Below are positions 17,494 to 25,636 of a stretch of 64,000 bases of DNA, in pieces. The stretch's first letter is position 1. Every line of letters begins with the position of its first letter. A program made the translations under genes and the position numbers. The stretch is from Mucilaginibacter pineti (lineage in GTDB: Bacteria > Bacteroidota > Bacteroidia > Sphingobacteriales > Sphingobacteriaceae). The stretch covers positions 1 through 64,000 of the forward strand of contig NZ_FNAI01000017.1 of assembly GCF_900101875.1 (NCBI RefSeq), in the 5' to 3' direction. The notes under the pieces were generated by a model, which was given only the letters and a program-made list of their open reading frames with translations, did not search any database and had not been told where the DNA came from.

Positions 17494-18696
17494 ATGAAAA
17501 AGTTTGTTTTTGCCGGTATTTTATATTGCTTGAGTATTGTTGCTTTGGATGCCGCCGCCCAAACAAAACCAGGCGCTGTAAACCTTACCGATCTTAAATT
17601 TACCGTTCATGAAGCACCCGAATGGACTGCCCTTTTAAAACGTGATTCTGGCTGGTTTGGGGGCGATGGCATTTACACCATTCCGCTTAACGGAATTGAA
17701 CATAAACAAGCCGGCGAAAAAGATAAGGTACTGTTCATTTTTAGCGATAGCATGATAGGCGAAGTGCGCGAAGGAACTCTTACCACGGGTTTTAAAATGA
17801 TACATAATTCGGTGGCCTACCTCAACGGTAACAAACCTGCCGCCAATCAAATGAAGTTTTATTGGGATGAGGATAAGGCAGGTCAGCCCGAATCGATATT
17901 TATTCCGCGTACTACAAAAACCGACAGTACAGATTACTATTGGCTTGGCGATGGTTTTGTGAACCAGGAAATGGCCAATACCACCTATATTTTTGGCTAT
18001 CGCGTACGCAATGTAAGCAGCGGCGCATTCGGCTTTAAAGAGGTTGGTAATACATTAATAAAAATTCCTGCCGGCAGCAAGCCGCCTTATAAAGATCTGC
18101 AGCAAATGGATACGCCGTTTTATTTAACCGATAAGGATGGCGATATAGGCTCATTTGGCGCGGGTATCTATGCAAACACCGCTAAAACGGGTGCACCCAA
18201 GCCCGATGGCTACCTGTACATTTATGGTGTACACGGTCAGCGTAAAAACATGATGGTGGCCCGTGTTTTACCCAAAGATTTTGAAACGTTTAAAAAATGG
18301 ACTTTTTATGATGGCACGGCCTGGGTGAGCGATATGAATAAAGTCGCCGATGTTACCGATAATGTATCAAACGAGTTAAGTGTTACCGCCTTGCCCGATG
18401 GTCGCTACGCGCTGGTTTTCCAGGTAGGTGGCATGAGCACCGCGGTGGGGCTGCGGATAGGGGCAAGTCCGGTAGGGCCGTTTGGGCCAATAATAAAACT
18501 TTGGGATTGCAAGCCCGACCTTACTGAGAAAACCTATGTAGTTTATAACGCCAAAGCCCACCCAAGCCTCTCAGCCCCCGGCGAGCTCCTCATCAGCTAC
18601 AATATCAATTCCGTTGATTTTATAAATGATCTTAAAAAACAGCCAAACCTTTACAGGCCAAGGTTTATACGGGTGAAATTTGGAAGTATCAAGTAG
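17494..18696 (+). CDS. Secreted DUF5005-like protein
   Basis: The roughly 400-aa protein starts at ATG 17494 with signal peptide MKKFVFAGILYCLSIVALDAAAQ; an upstream in-frame TTG at 17467 is less likely. It has no lipobox. Motifs include DSGWFGGDGIYTIPL near the N terminus, IFSDSMIG, and LLISYNIN near the C terminus. The layout suggests a five-bladed-propeller protein like DUF5005/DUF4185, distantly similar to GH43-type folds. It shares its C-terminal pattern with the ricin-fused lipoprotein at 171-1868. Its stop codon lies inside the left arm of a perfect 30-base inverted repeat. No catalytic assignment is possible from sequence. Confidence 0.65.
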   Translation: MKKFVFAGILYCLSIVALDAAAQTKPGAVNLTDLKFTVHEAPEWTALLKRDSGWFGGDGIYTIPLNGIEHKQAGEKDKVLFIFSDSMIGEVREGTLTTGFKMIHNSVAYLNGNKPAANQMKFYWDEDKAGQPESIFIPRTTKTDSTDYYWLGDGFVNQEMANTTYIFGYRVRNVSSGAFGFKEVGNTLIKIPAGSKPPYKDLQQMDTPFYLTDKDGDIGSFGAGIYANTAKTGAPKPDGYLYIYGVHGQRKNMMVARVLPKDFETFKKWTFYDGTAWVSDMNKVADVTDNVSNELSVTALPDGRYALVFQVGGMSTAVGLRIGASPVGPFGPIIKLWDCKPDLTEKTYVVYNAKAHPSLSAPGELLISYNINSVDFINDLKKQPNLYRPRFIRVKFGSIK

Positions 18697-18712
18697 TTAG
18701 TATCAAGTATCA
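18683..18712. repeat. Left arm of a perfect 30-base inverted repeat
   Basis: This arm, made of the words GTATCAAGTAGTTAGTATC and AAGTATC, is the exact reverse complement of 19220-19249. It overlaps the last codons and stop (TAG at 18694-18696) of the DUF5005-like gene. The two arms enclose two further palindromic elements. Confidence 0.92.
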
Positions 18713-18743
18713 TGTACTTAGAAACTGTTGAAAATTAAAATAT

Positions 18744-18874
18744 TCATTGCCGTTGACTTTAGTCAACGGTATAGGAAAGCGTATTACTGGCTTTAGCGCA
18801 ATTATCCAGACAGGATTTGGGCTAAAGCCCCTGTTCCCTGTCCTTAGTCCGTTGACTAAAGTCAACGGCAATGA
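18744..18874. repeat. Dispersed inverted-repeat element, copy 2
   Basis: Arms 18744-18769 and 18849-18874 are perfect 26-base reverse complements and match the arms of copy 1 at 4199-4335, apart from one base in that copy's left arm. An inner pair GGCTTTAGCGC / GGGCTAAAGCCC is again present, so the internal layout is also conserved. Confidence 0.92.
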
Positions 18875-19021
18875 TTTTTTCTAATACATAAATTAATCCA
18901 ACTCAGGTTTAGACGGCTTCTTAGCATGGTACTCTCAGTGAATACAAAAAAGGTGATGCTTGATACACGAGTAATAACCCATGAGTAGGAAGATTAAGCA
19001 TAGAAACGCAATGGCTTGTGC

Positions 19022-19136
19022 GATTCCCTCCCTTGGGAGGGTGGAGGGAGGGGTTTCTACATGAACAAAGCGGACAAACCCCTCCCTGCCACTACAGAAT
19101 CCTACGCACCCCTCCCCAAGGAGGGAAGAGCAGCGG
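19022..19136. repeat. C/G-run inverted repeat (CCCTCCTTGGGGAGGG type)
   Basis: TTCCCTCCCTTGGGAGGGTG with GGAGGGAGGGGTTT on the left pairs imperfectly with AAACCCCTCCCTGCC and CACCCCTCCCCAAGGAGGGAA on the right. Each half is also self-complementary. No gene is seen between 18697 and 19293; the stretch is filled by this element, copy 2 of the dispersed repeat and the 30-base arms. Confidence 0.8.
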
Positions 19137-19219
19137 CAAAACTAGCGTCGCTGTCTACCCATGGGCTATTGCTGATACCCGCTACCTGATACTATCTTCA
19201 CATAAAAATGCAAAAATCT

Positions 19220-19249
19220 TGATACTTGATACTAACTACTTGATACTTC
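19220..19249. repeat. Right arm of the perfect 30-base inverted repeat
   Basis: Exact reverse complement of 18683-18712, with 507 bases between the arms. It ends 12 bases before operator O4. Confidence 0.92.
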
Positions 19250-19260
19250 TTTCTATATTT

Positions 19261-19276
19261 ACTAAATCAATTTAGC
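19261..19276 (+). promoter_or_regulatory. LacI-type operator O4
   Basis: ACTAAATCAATTTAGC has perfect CTAAAT/ATTTAG half-sites around CA. Its reverse complement reads GCTAAATTGATTTAGT, one base from the consensus centre. It lies 17 bases before the ATG of the SGNH gene, where bound protein would block transcription. Confidence 0.6.
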
Positions 19277-19293
19277 ATAAACCAAAAAACAAT

Positions 19294-19956
19294 ATGAAAA
19301 AACTTATTTTACTGGCCGGTTTAATAGTTCTGGCTGGTTTTACGCCTAAAAAACCGTTTAAAGTAGTGTTCTTCGGCGATTCAATAACCGAGTATGGCGC
19401 GCAGCCCGGTGGGTTCATCACCTTATTGCGGGACAGGCTGAAAACCGAACAAAAGGATAAAGATTACGAAGTAGCCGGTGCCGGTATAGGCGGCAACAAA
19501 ATATATGATCTGTATTTAAGGTATGAGGACGATGTGCTCACCAAAAATCCCGACGAGGTGGTGATTTGGGTAGGGGTGAACGATGTTTGGCATAAACGTT
19601 TATTTGGTACCGGTACCGATTGGGACAAGTTCGGCAGGTTTTACAGCGCGCTTATCAAAAAAATGCAGGCTAAAAATATCAAGGTAGTGCTTTGTACCCC
19701 GGCCAGCGTAGGCGAAAAAACAGACTTCAGCAATGAACTGGATGGCGACCTGAACAAATATTCCCAGATCATCCGCGACCTGGCTAAGCAATATAATTGC
19801 GACCTGGTAGATTTCAGGTATACTTTTCATGAGTACAACCTCAAAAATAATCCCGAGAATAAAGACCATGATATTTTAACCAAGGATGGTGTGCATCTTA
19901 ATGATGTGGGCAACAAACTGGTGGCAGACATATTTTATAAAACCTTAATCAAATAA
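19294..19956 (+). CDS. Secreted SGNH/GDSL hydrolase
   Basis: The 220-aa protein has a short signal (MKKLILLAGLIVLAGFTPKK) and all SGNH blocks: FFGDSITEYG with the Ser, GAGIGGNK with the Gly, WVGVNDVW with the Asn, and KDGVHLNDVGN with Asp and His. It is a compact single-domain esterase/lipase of the usual size. In this context it probably removes acyl groups from glycans before or while the GH92 and GH2 enzymes act. Operators O4 (before) and O5 (after) suggest it is regulated with the PUL and that the GH92 gene has its own promoter. Confidence 0.88.
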   Translation: MKKLILLAGLIVLAGFTPKKPFKVVFFGDSITEYGAQPGGFITLLRDRLKTEQKDKDYEVAGAGIGGNKIYDLYLRYEDDVLTKNPDEVVIWVGVNDVWHKRLFGTGTDWDKFGRFYSALIKKMQAKNIKVVLCTPASVGEKTDFSNELDGDLNKYSQIIRDLAKQYNCDLVDFRYTFHEYNLKNNPENKDHDILTKDGVHLNDVGNKLVADIFYKTLIK

Positions 19957-19971
19957 GGTTTTATTTATTCA

Positions 19972-20001
19972 TTTGCTAAATCGATTTATTTTATAAATTT
20001 G
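19972..20001 (+). promoter_or_regulatory. Promoter with embedded LacI-type operator O5
   Basis: A -33 box TTTG (19972-19975) and a perfect -7 box TAAATTTG (19994-20001) are 18 bases apart. Between them lies operator GCTAAATCGATTTATT (19975-19990). This is the clearest case in the window of the operator word sitting inside a Bacteroidota-type promoter, and it implies repression. The GH92 ATG follows 34 bases later. Confidence 0.7.
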
Positions 20002-20035
20002 TCTATCCAATTAAAGTAACATCTTTTAAAATCTA

Positions 20036-22318
20036 ATGAAAATAAGATCATTTGCCGCCGCTGTATTTACCATGTGGTTTAGCCACGCCCATGCGCAGGA
20101 AACTAACCTGGTTAAATATGTGAACACCCGGCAGGGTACTAATACCAAGTATGAGTTTTCTTACGGTAATACCTATCCGGCAACGGCCCTGCCATTTGGT
20201 ATGAACACCTGGACGGCCCAAACCGGTAAAAACGGCGACGGATGGAAATATCAGTATTTTGAGCATACCATCCGCGGTTTCCAGCAGTCGCACCAATGCA
20301 GTTCGTGGGTAAATGATTATGCGGTGTTTTCGCTGATGCCGGTTACCGGTAAATTGGTTGTCAATGAAGATGCAAGGGCTGCATCCTTCAAGCACGAAAA
20401 TGAAACCGCCCAACCCAGCTACTACAAAGTAAAACTCGACAATAATATTACCACCGAAATGACGCCTACAGAACGCGGTGCGCATTTACGTTTCTCGTTC
20501 CCGAAAGGTGCAGGCTCGTACCTGGTGCTGGATGGTTATACCAAAATGAGCATGGTAAAGATCATCCCGCAGGAGCACAAGATCATTGGCTATGTAAACA
20601 ACTGCCGCTGGGCACCGCAGGGTTTTAAAAATTACTTCGTGATCACCTTTGATAAGCCCTTTGCCGATTACGGCGTATGGGAGAATAAAAAGAACCAGCT
20701 ATCGCCCAAAAGCTTAACCGGCGAGGGCGAAGGCATTGGCGCATACCTGAAATTTAAAGATGGCGAAACTGTACAGGCCAAAGTAGCCTCATCCTACATC
20801 AGCCCCGAGCAGGCCGAACTTACCCTGCAAACAGAGCTGGGCCAATACCGCACGTTTGATGATACCCGTAAAGCCGCCGATAAGGTATGGAACACCCTGC
20901 TTGGTCGTATTGCTATTGAGGGCGCTACCGAAGATGAAAAAGCAACTTTTTACAGCTGCCTTTACCACGCTAACCTGTTCTCGCACCAGTTTTTTGAGTA
21001 TGGGAAGGATGGTAAACCTTATTATTACAGTCCGTATGATGGTAAGGTGCATGATGGTTACATGTACACCGATAATGGTTTTTGGGATACCTTCCGCGCG
21101 CAGTTTCCGCTTAATACTATAATTCACCCTAAAATGCAGGGGCAATATGTGGCGGCGCTGTTAGATGCGCAGGAGCAATGCGGCTGGTTGCCTGCATGGT
21201 CGTTCCCTGGCGAAACGGGGGGGATGCTGGGCAACCATTCTATCTCCCTTTTGGCCGATGCCTGGGTAAAGGGCATCCGCACCTTTGATCCAAAACGGGC
21301 TTTGGAAGCTTATTATCATGAAGCTACCAACAAAGGCCCCTGGGGTAGTGCCAATGGTCGCCCCGGTTGGAAGGAATATTTTACAGATGGCTACGTACCA
21401 TTTTCGGAAAAAACGCAGGGTGCTACCGCCTGGACACTGGAGTTTGCCTATGATGATTTCTGCGGATACCAGCTGGCTAAACAAACCAATAACGAGTACT
21501 ACCAAAATGTTTTTGGCAGACAGATGTATAACTACAAAAACCTGTACGACCCCAAGACCCGCTTTATGCGCGCCAAAGATGCCAAAGGCAACTGGATAGA
21601 ACCATTTGACCCGATGGATTGGGGCGGCCCCTACACTGAAGGTAACGCCTGGCATTGGACATGGTCGGTATTTCAGGATGTGCAGGGGCTTATTAATTTG
21701 ATGGGCGGCGATAAAAATTTTACCGCTAAGATCGACTCTGTATTTACCGAACCGGGAACCATAAAGGTTGGCGGCTACGGGCAGGTGATCCACGAGATGA
21801 CAGAGATGGCTAAATTTAACATGGGTCAGTATGCACAGGGCAACGAGCCTATTCATCACCTGCTATACCTGTACAACTACGCTGGTCAGCCCTGGAAAGC
21901 CCAGCAGCACCTGCGCGAGGTAATGGACAAGATGTACAATGCCACAGAGAATGGCTACCCCGGCGATGAGGATGAAGGGCAGATGTCGTCATGGTACGTG
22001 TTGAGCGCAGCGGGCATTTACAGCGTATGCCCCGGTACTGATGAATATGTGATTGGCAGCCCGGCGTTTAAAAAAATAACCATCACGCTGGAAAGCGGTA
22101 AAAAGTTTACCATAGAAGCCAATAACAACAGCAAACAAAATGTGTATATCCAGTCGGCTACGCTTAATGGCAAACCATATACGCACAACTTTATAAAATA
22201 TGCCGATATCATGAACGGCGGCGTGCTGCATTTTGAGATGGGCAATAAACCCAACACCACCCGCGGCCTTGCTGCTGAGGATAAACCCTTCTCCCTATCA
22301 AGAAATACAGCCAACTAA
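20036..22318 (+). CDS. GH92 family exo-alpha-mannosidase-type glycosidase
   Basis: The 760-aa secreted protein (signal MKIRSFAAAVFTMWFSHAHAQ) has the GH92 markers VNTRQGT near residue 31, TIRGFQQSHQ near 78, EGNAWHWTW near 540, and GDEDEGQMSSWYVLSAAGIY near 643-662. The acidic residues of the last motif match the calcium-dependent inverting catalytic region of the family. GH92 enzymes remove terminal alpha-linked mannose, for example from N-glycans or fungal mannans. Length and domain order (N-terminal beta-sandwich, C-terminal alpha/alpha barrel) are normal. It is followed after 21 bases by the GH2 gene, so the two enzymes are probably made together. Confidence 0.92.
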   Translation: MKIRSFAAAVFTMWFSHAHAQETNLVKYVNTRQGTNTKYEFSYGNTYPATALPFGMNTWTAQTGKNGDGWKYQYFEHTIRGFQQSHQCSSWVNDYAVFSLMPVTGKLVVNEDARAASFKHENETAQPSYYKVKLDNNITTEMTPTERGAHLRFSFPKGAGSYLVLDGYTKMSMVKIIPQEHKIIGYVNNCRWAPQGFKNYFVITFDKPFADYGVWENKKNQLSPKSLTGEGEGIGAYLKFKDGETVQAKVASSYISPEQAELTLQTELGQYRTFDDTRKAADKVWNTLLGRIAIEGATEDEKATFYSCLYHANLFSHQFFEYGKDGKPYYYSPYDGKVHDGYMYTDNGFWDTFRAQFPLNTIIHPKMQGQYVAALLDAQEQCGWLPAWSFPGETGGMLGNHSISLLADAWVKGIRTFDPKRALEAYYHEATNKGPWGSANGRPGWKEYFTDGYVPFSEKTQGATAWTLEFAYDDFCGYQLAKQTNNEYYQNVFGRQMYNYKNLYDPKTRFMRAKDAKGNWIEPFDPMDWGGPYTEGNAWHWTWSVFQDVQGLINLMGGDKNFTAKIDSVFTEPGTIKVGGYGQVIHEMTEMAKFNMGQYAQGNEPIHHLLYLYNYAGQPWKAQQHLREVMDKMYNATENGYPGDEDEGQMSSWYVLSAAGIYSVCPGTDEYVIGSPAFKKITITLESGKKFTIEANNNSKQNVYIQSATLNGKPYTHNFIKYADIMNGGVLHFEMGNKPNTTRGLAAEDKPFSLSRNTAN

Positions 22319-22339
22319 ACAAAAGCACCTACAAACATT

Positions 22340-25303
22340 ATGCACATAAATTTTACCCCGTTTTTTAAAAAGGCAGTTTTTTTAGCTGTTATAATTGTGG
22401 CCGGTTTCAGGGCCTCGGCACAAAATATTGTTTACCTCAACAGCTCTGCACAACAAAACTGGAAAGTTAAGGCCCAGGCCGAAGTTGGTGCCGATAGTGC
22501 CAATATTTACAAGCCCGGTTATAACGCTGCCAACTGGGTAAAGGGCGTAGTTCCCGGTACTGTTTTTAATGCCTATGTAGAAGCCGGACTGGAGAAAGAC
22601 CCCAACTTTGGCGATAATATTTACAAGGTTGACAAAACAAAATACGACCGTAATTTCTGGTATCGTACCGAGTTCCAGATCCCGGGGAGCTATACCAAAG
22701 AAAAGATCTGGCTTAATTTTAAGGGCATCAACCGCAAGGCAGAAATTTACCTGAATGGCAAGCAAATCGGCAGCCTGGATGGTTTTATGCAGCGCGGTAA
22801 TTTTGATGTTACCAACCTGGTGAGCCGCAATAGTACCAACGTTTTGGCGGTACTGGTTTACTGCCCGCTAACACCACTGGTTAACTACGCCAGCCCAACC
22901 TATATCCCCAGCGCCAGCTGGGATTGGATGCCTTACGTACCGGGACTTAACTCCGGTATTACCGATAAGGTTTACCTGAGCAACACGGGCAATATCACTA
23001 TAAAAGATCCCTGGATCCGTACCGAGCTGCCAACAAATACCCGTGCCGATGTATCCATCGCTGTAGGGGTAAAGAATAATACATCGAAATTTCAGTCGGG
23101 CGTGTTAAGCGGGGTTATTAATCCGGGTAATATTGAATTTTCTCAAAAGGTATTTATAGGCGCAAACAGTACATCAGAAGTTAAGATAGATAAAAAACGC
23201 TTTGAGGAACTGGCTATCAACAGTCCCAAACTATGGTGGCCAAACGGTTACGGCGAACCTAATTTGTACACCTGTCAACTTACCCTAAAGCTGGGTGATG
23301 AAGTATCGGATAGCGAGAACATCAAATTCGGGATAAAAAAGTACAGTTATGATACCGTTGGCAGCGTGCTGCATTTATATGTGAACGGTACCAAAATATT
23401 TTTAAAAGGCGGCAACTGGGGCATGGCCGAGTACATGCTGCGCTGCCGTGGTAATGAATACGATACCAAGCTGAAACTGCACAAGGAAATGAACTTTAAC
23501 ATTGTGCGCAACTGGATAGGGTCGACCACGGACGACGAGTTTTACGATGCGTGCGATAAGTACGGTATGATGATCTGGGATGATTTCTGGCTCAACTCTA
23601 TCCCCAACTTGCCAAACGATGTAAATACCTTTAACGCCAACGCGGTAGAAAAGATCAAGCGTTTCAGGAACCACCCCGCCATAGCCATCTGGTGCGGCGA
23701 TAACGAGGGCGACCCTATGCCGCCGCTTAATGGCTGGCTGCGCGAGGATATCAGCACCTATGATGGCGGCGACAGGCGTTATCAGCCCAACTCGCACGCC
23801 GGCGGTTTAACCGGCAGTGGTCCGTGGACAAACTTCGACCCGCGCTGGTATTTCAGCAGGTTCCCTAATGGTTTTGGCGGAACGCCCGGCTGGGGCCTGC
23901 GCAGTGAGATAGGCACGGCGGTATTCACCAATTTTGATAGTTTTAAAAAGTTTATGCCGAAGGATAAGCTTTGGCCGCGCAACGAGATGTGGAACCTGCA
24001 CTTCTTTGGTCCATCGGCAGGCAACGCTGGGCCCGATAGATACGATGATGGTATAAATAACCGCTACGGCAAGGCGACTGGTATTGAAGATTATTGCCGC
24101 AAAGCACAACTGCTTAATATAGAAACCAACAAAGCCATGTATGAGGGTTGGGAAGATAACATTTGGGAGGATGCATCGGGCATCATGACCTGGATGAGCC
24201 AGTCGGCCTACCCATCATTGGTATGGCAAACTTATGATTACTATTATGACCTTACCGGCGCTTACTGGGGTGCCAAAAAAGCCTGCGAGCCCTTGCACAT
24301 TCAATGGAACCCGGTTAACAACTCGGTAAAAGTGATCAATACCAGCGGCGGGAATGAAACCGGCTTAACCGCCCAGGTTGATATTTATAACAGCGATGGT
24401 AAAGCGGTGAGTGATTATCACCGAAGCAAACAGGTAGATGCGCTATCAAATGGGGCTACCAACTGTTTCACCATTAATTTTAAGGAAGAACATACCAACC
24501 TTGCGCTCAATAAACCTGCCGTAGCCTCATCGTCAGAAAATAGCGAAGCGGCTTTGGTTACCGATGGTAATTCGGGCAGCAGGTGGGCCAGTAAGCAAAA
24601 TGATAATGAGTGGATCTATGTTGATCTGGGTTCGGTACAGGTGGTAAACGGCGTAAAACTAAACTGGGAAGAAGCCTACGGAAAATCATTCAAGATCCAG
24701 GTATCTGACGATGCCAAGCAGTGGAAAGACGTATACGAAACCGGCGATGGACATACTGGCGTGCAGCAGATCACTTTTGATGAAACGAGGGGCCGCTATG
24801 TGCGTATGTACGGGCAGCAGCGCGGTTCGGGCTGGGGTTATTCACTTTGGGATTTTGAAGTGTATGGCGGCGAGCCCAGGAGTAATGGTCTTACCGATGT
24901 GCATTTTATCAAACTAAAACTGACCGATAAGAACGGCAAACTGGTATCTGATAATTTTTACTGGCGGGGCAACAAGCGCACCGATTTTACCGCACTTAAC
25001 AAACTGGGGAAAGTTAACTTAAAAGTATCGTCGAAAATTACTAAAGCCGATGGTAAGTATTATATCAATGCAACTATTACTAACCCGGCATCGTCGCCAG
25101 CGATAGCTTTTGCCATAAGGGCACAGGCCGTGCGCAAAAGCAATGGCGGGCAAATATTACCGGCGCTGATGAACGATAACTATTTTTCGCTGGTAAGAGG
25201 CGAATCTAAGGCGATAAAAATTGAGTTTGATGCCAGTGTATTGGGTAATGATACCCCAACCTTGCTGGTGCAGCCTTATAATGATCCTGTAAAAGCGGAG
25301 TGA
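22340..25303 (+). CDS. GH2-type exo-beta-glycosidase with inserted F5/8C (CBM32-like) domain
   Basis: The 987-aa secreted protein (signal ending VAGFRASAQ) has the GH2 order: sugar-binding jelly roll (WLNFKGINRKAEIYLNGKQIGSLDGFMQRGNFDV), Ig-like domain, and TIM barrel with WCGDNEGDP near residue 450 holding the likely acid/base Glu. RSEIG near 520 is a candidate nucleophile region. This arrangement resembles beta-mannosidases and exo-beta-D-glucosaminidases. A discoidin (F5/8C) domain occupies about residues 717-848 (NLALNKPAVASSSEN...WGYSLWDFEVYGG) and is placed inside the C-terminal Ig-like region, whose second half resumes afterwards. Substrate, mannoside or glucosaminide, cannot be decided by eye. 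Confidence 0.85.
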   Translation: MHINFTPFFKKAVFLAVIIVAGFRASAQNIVYLNSSAQQNWKVKAQAEVGADSANIYKPGYNAANWVKGVVPGTVFNAYVEAGLEKDPNFGDNIYKVDKTKYDRNFWYRTEFQIPGSYTKEKIWLNFKGINRKAEIYLNGKQIGSLDGFMQRGNFDVTNLVSRNSTNVLAVLVYCPLTPLVNYASPTYIPSASWDWMPYVPGLNSGITDKVYLSNTGNITIKDPWIRTELPTNTRADVSIAVGVKNNTSKFQSGVLSGVINPGNIEFSQKVFIGANSTSEVKIDKKRFEELAINSPKLWWPNGYGEPNLYTCQLTLKLGDEVSDSENIKFGIKKYSYDTVGSVLHLYVNGTKIFLKGGNWGMAEYMLRCRGNEYDTKLKLHKEMNFNIVRNWIGSTTDDEFYDACDKYGMMIWDDFWLNSIPNLPNDVNTFNANAVEKIKRFRNHPAIAIWCGDNEGDPMPPLNGWLREDISTYDGGDRRYQPNSHAGGLTGSGPWTNFDPRWYFSRFPNGFGGTPGWGLRSEIGTAVFTNFDSFKKFMPKDKLWPRNEMWNLHFFGPSAGNAGPDRYDDGINNRYGKATGIEDYCRKAQLLNIETNKAMYEGWEDNIWEDASGIMTWMSQSAYPSLVWQTYDYYYDLTGAYWGAKKACEPLHIQWNPVNNSVKVINTSGGNETGLTAQVDIYNSDGKAVSDYHRSKQVDALSNGATNCFTINFKEEHTNLALNKPAVASSSENSEAALVTDGNSGSRWASKQNDNEWIYVDLGSVQVVNGVKLNWEEAYGKSFKIQVSDDAKQWKDVYETGDGHTGVQQITFDETRGRYVRMYGQQRGSGWGYSLWDFEVYGGEPRSNGLTDVHFIKLKLTDKNGKLVSDNFYWRGNKRTDFTALNKLGKVNLKVSSKITKADGKYYINATITNPASSPAIAFAIRAQAVRKSNGGQILPALMNDNYFSLVRGESKAIKIEFDASVLGNDTPTLLVQPYNDPVKAE

Positions 25304-25319
25304 TATTAAATAAAAACAA

Positions 25320-25474
25320 TTGTCATTCCGAACCCTTGGAGGACAGGGATATAGTGAGGCAAGGGTGAGGAATCTTATACTGTATGCATTGTTTAGCATG
25401 TTTGAAACAAGGCGTATAAGATTCCTCCTCATCCCTGGCGCACAATTTCCCCGCTGATTCGTTCGGAATGACAA
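25320..25474. repeat. Nested inverted-repeat element (TTGTCATTCCGAAC ends)
   Basis: Outer arms TTGTCATTCCGAAC (25320-25333) and GTTCGGAATGACAA (25461-25474) are perfect. Inner arms GAGGAATCTTATAC (25367-25380) and GTATAAGATTCCTC (25414-25427) are also perfect. It fills half of the 333-base gap after the GH2 gene, which has no gene. Confidence 0.9.
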
Positions 25475-25522
25475 CCGGTTTATTGCAATTTAAGATTTTA
25501 AAGATATGTTCGCTCGTAACCT

Positions 25523-25592
25523 ACTAAAACGTTTGAGATGTGCTTAAAACGAAATTAAAGTTTGAAAAATATATACAGGTTTAAAAGATTTG
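25523..25592 (+). promoter_or_regulatory. Candidate promoter of the sugar symporter with LacI-like site
   Basis: ACTAAAACGTTTGAG (25523-25537) is a variant of the operator with core AAACGTTT. A TTTG (25561-25564) and AAGATTTG (25585-25592, seven of eight bases of TAnnTTTG) are 20 bases apart and form a plausible promoter 45 bases before the ATG. The operator assignment is weak. Confidence 0.4.
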
Positions 25593-25636
25593 AATTAATT
25601 TAACCCCGCCAATTAATTCAATCTAAAACCTGTTGT

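Noticed and set aside
21161..21859. A 232-codon frame on the minus strand
   Set aside because: It lies wholly inside the GH92 gene in the opposite direction and has no recognisable motif.
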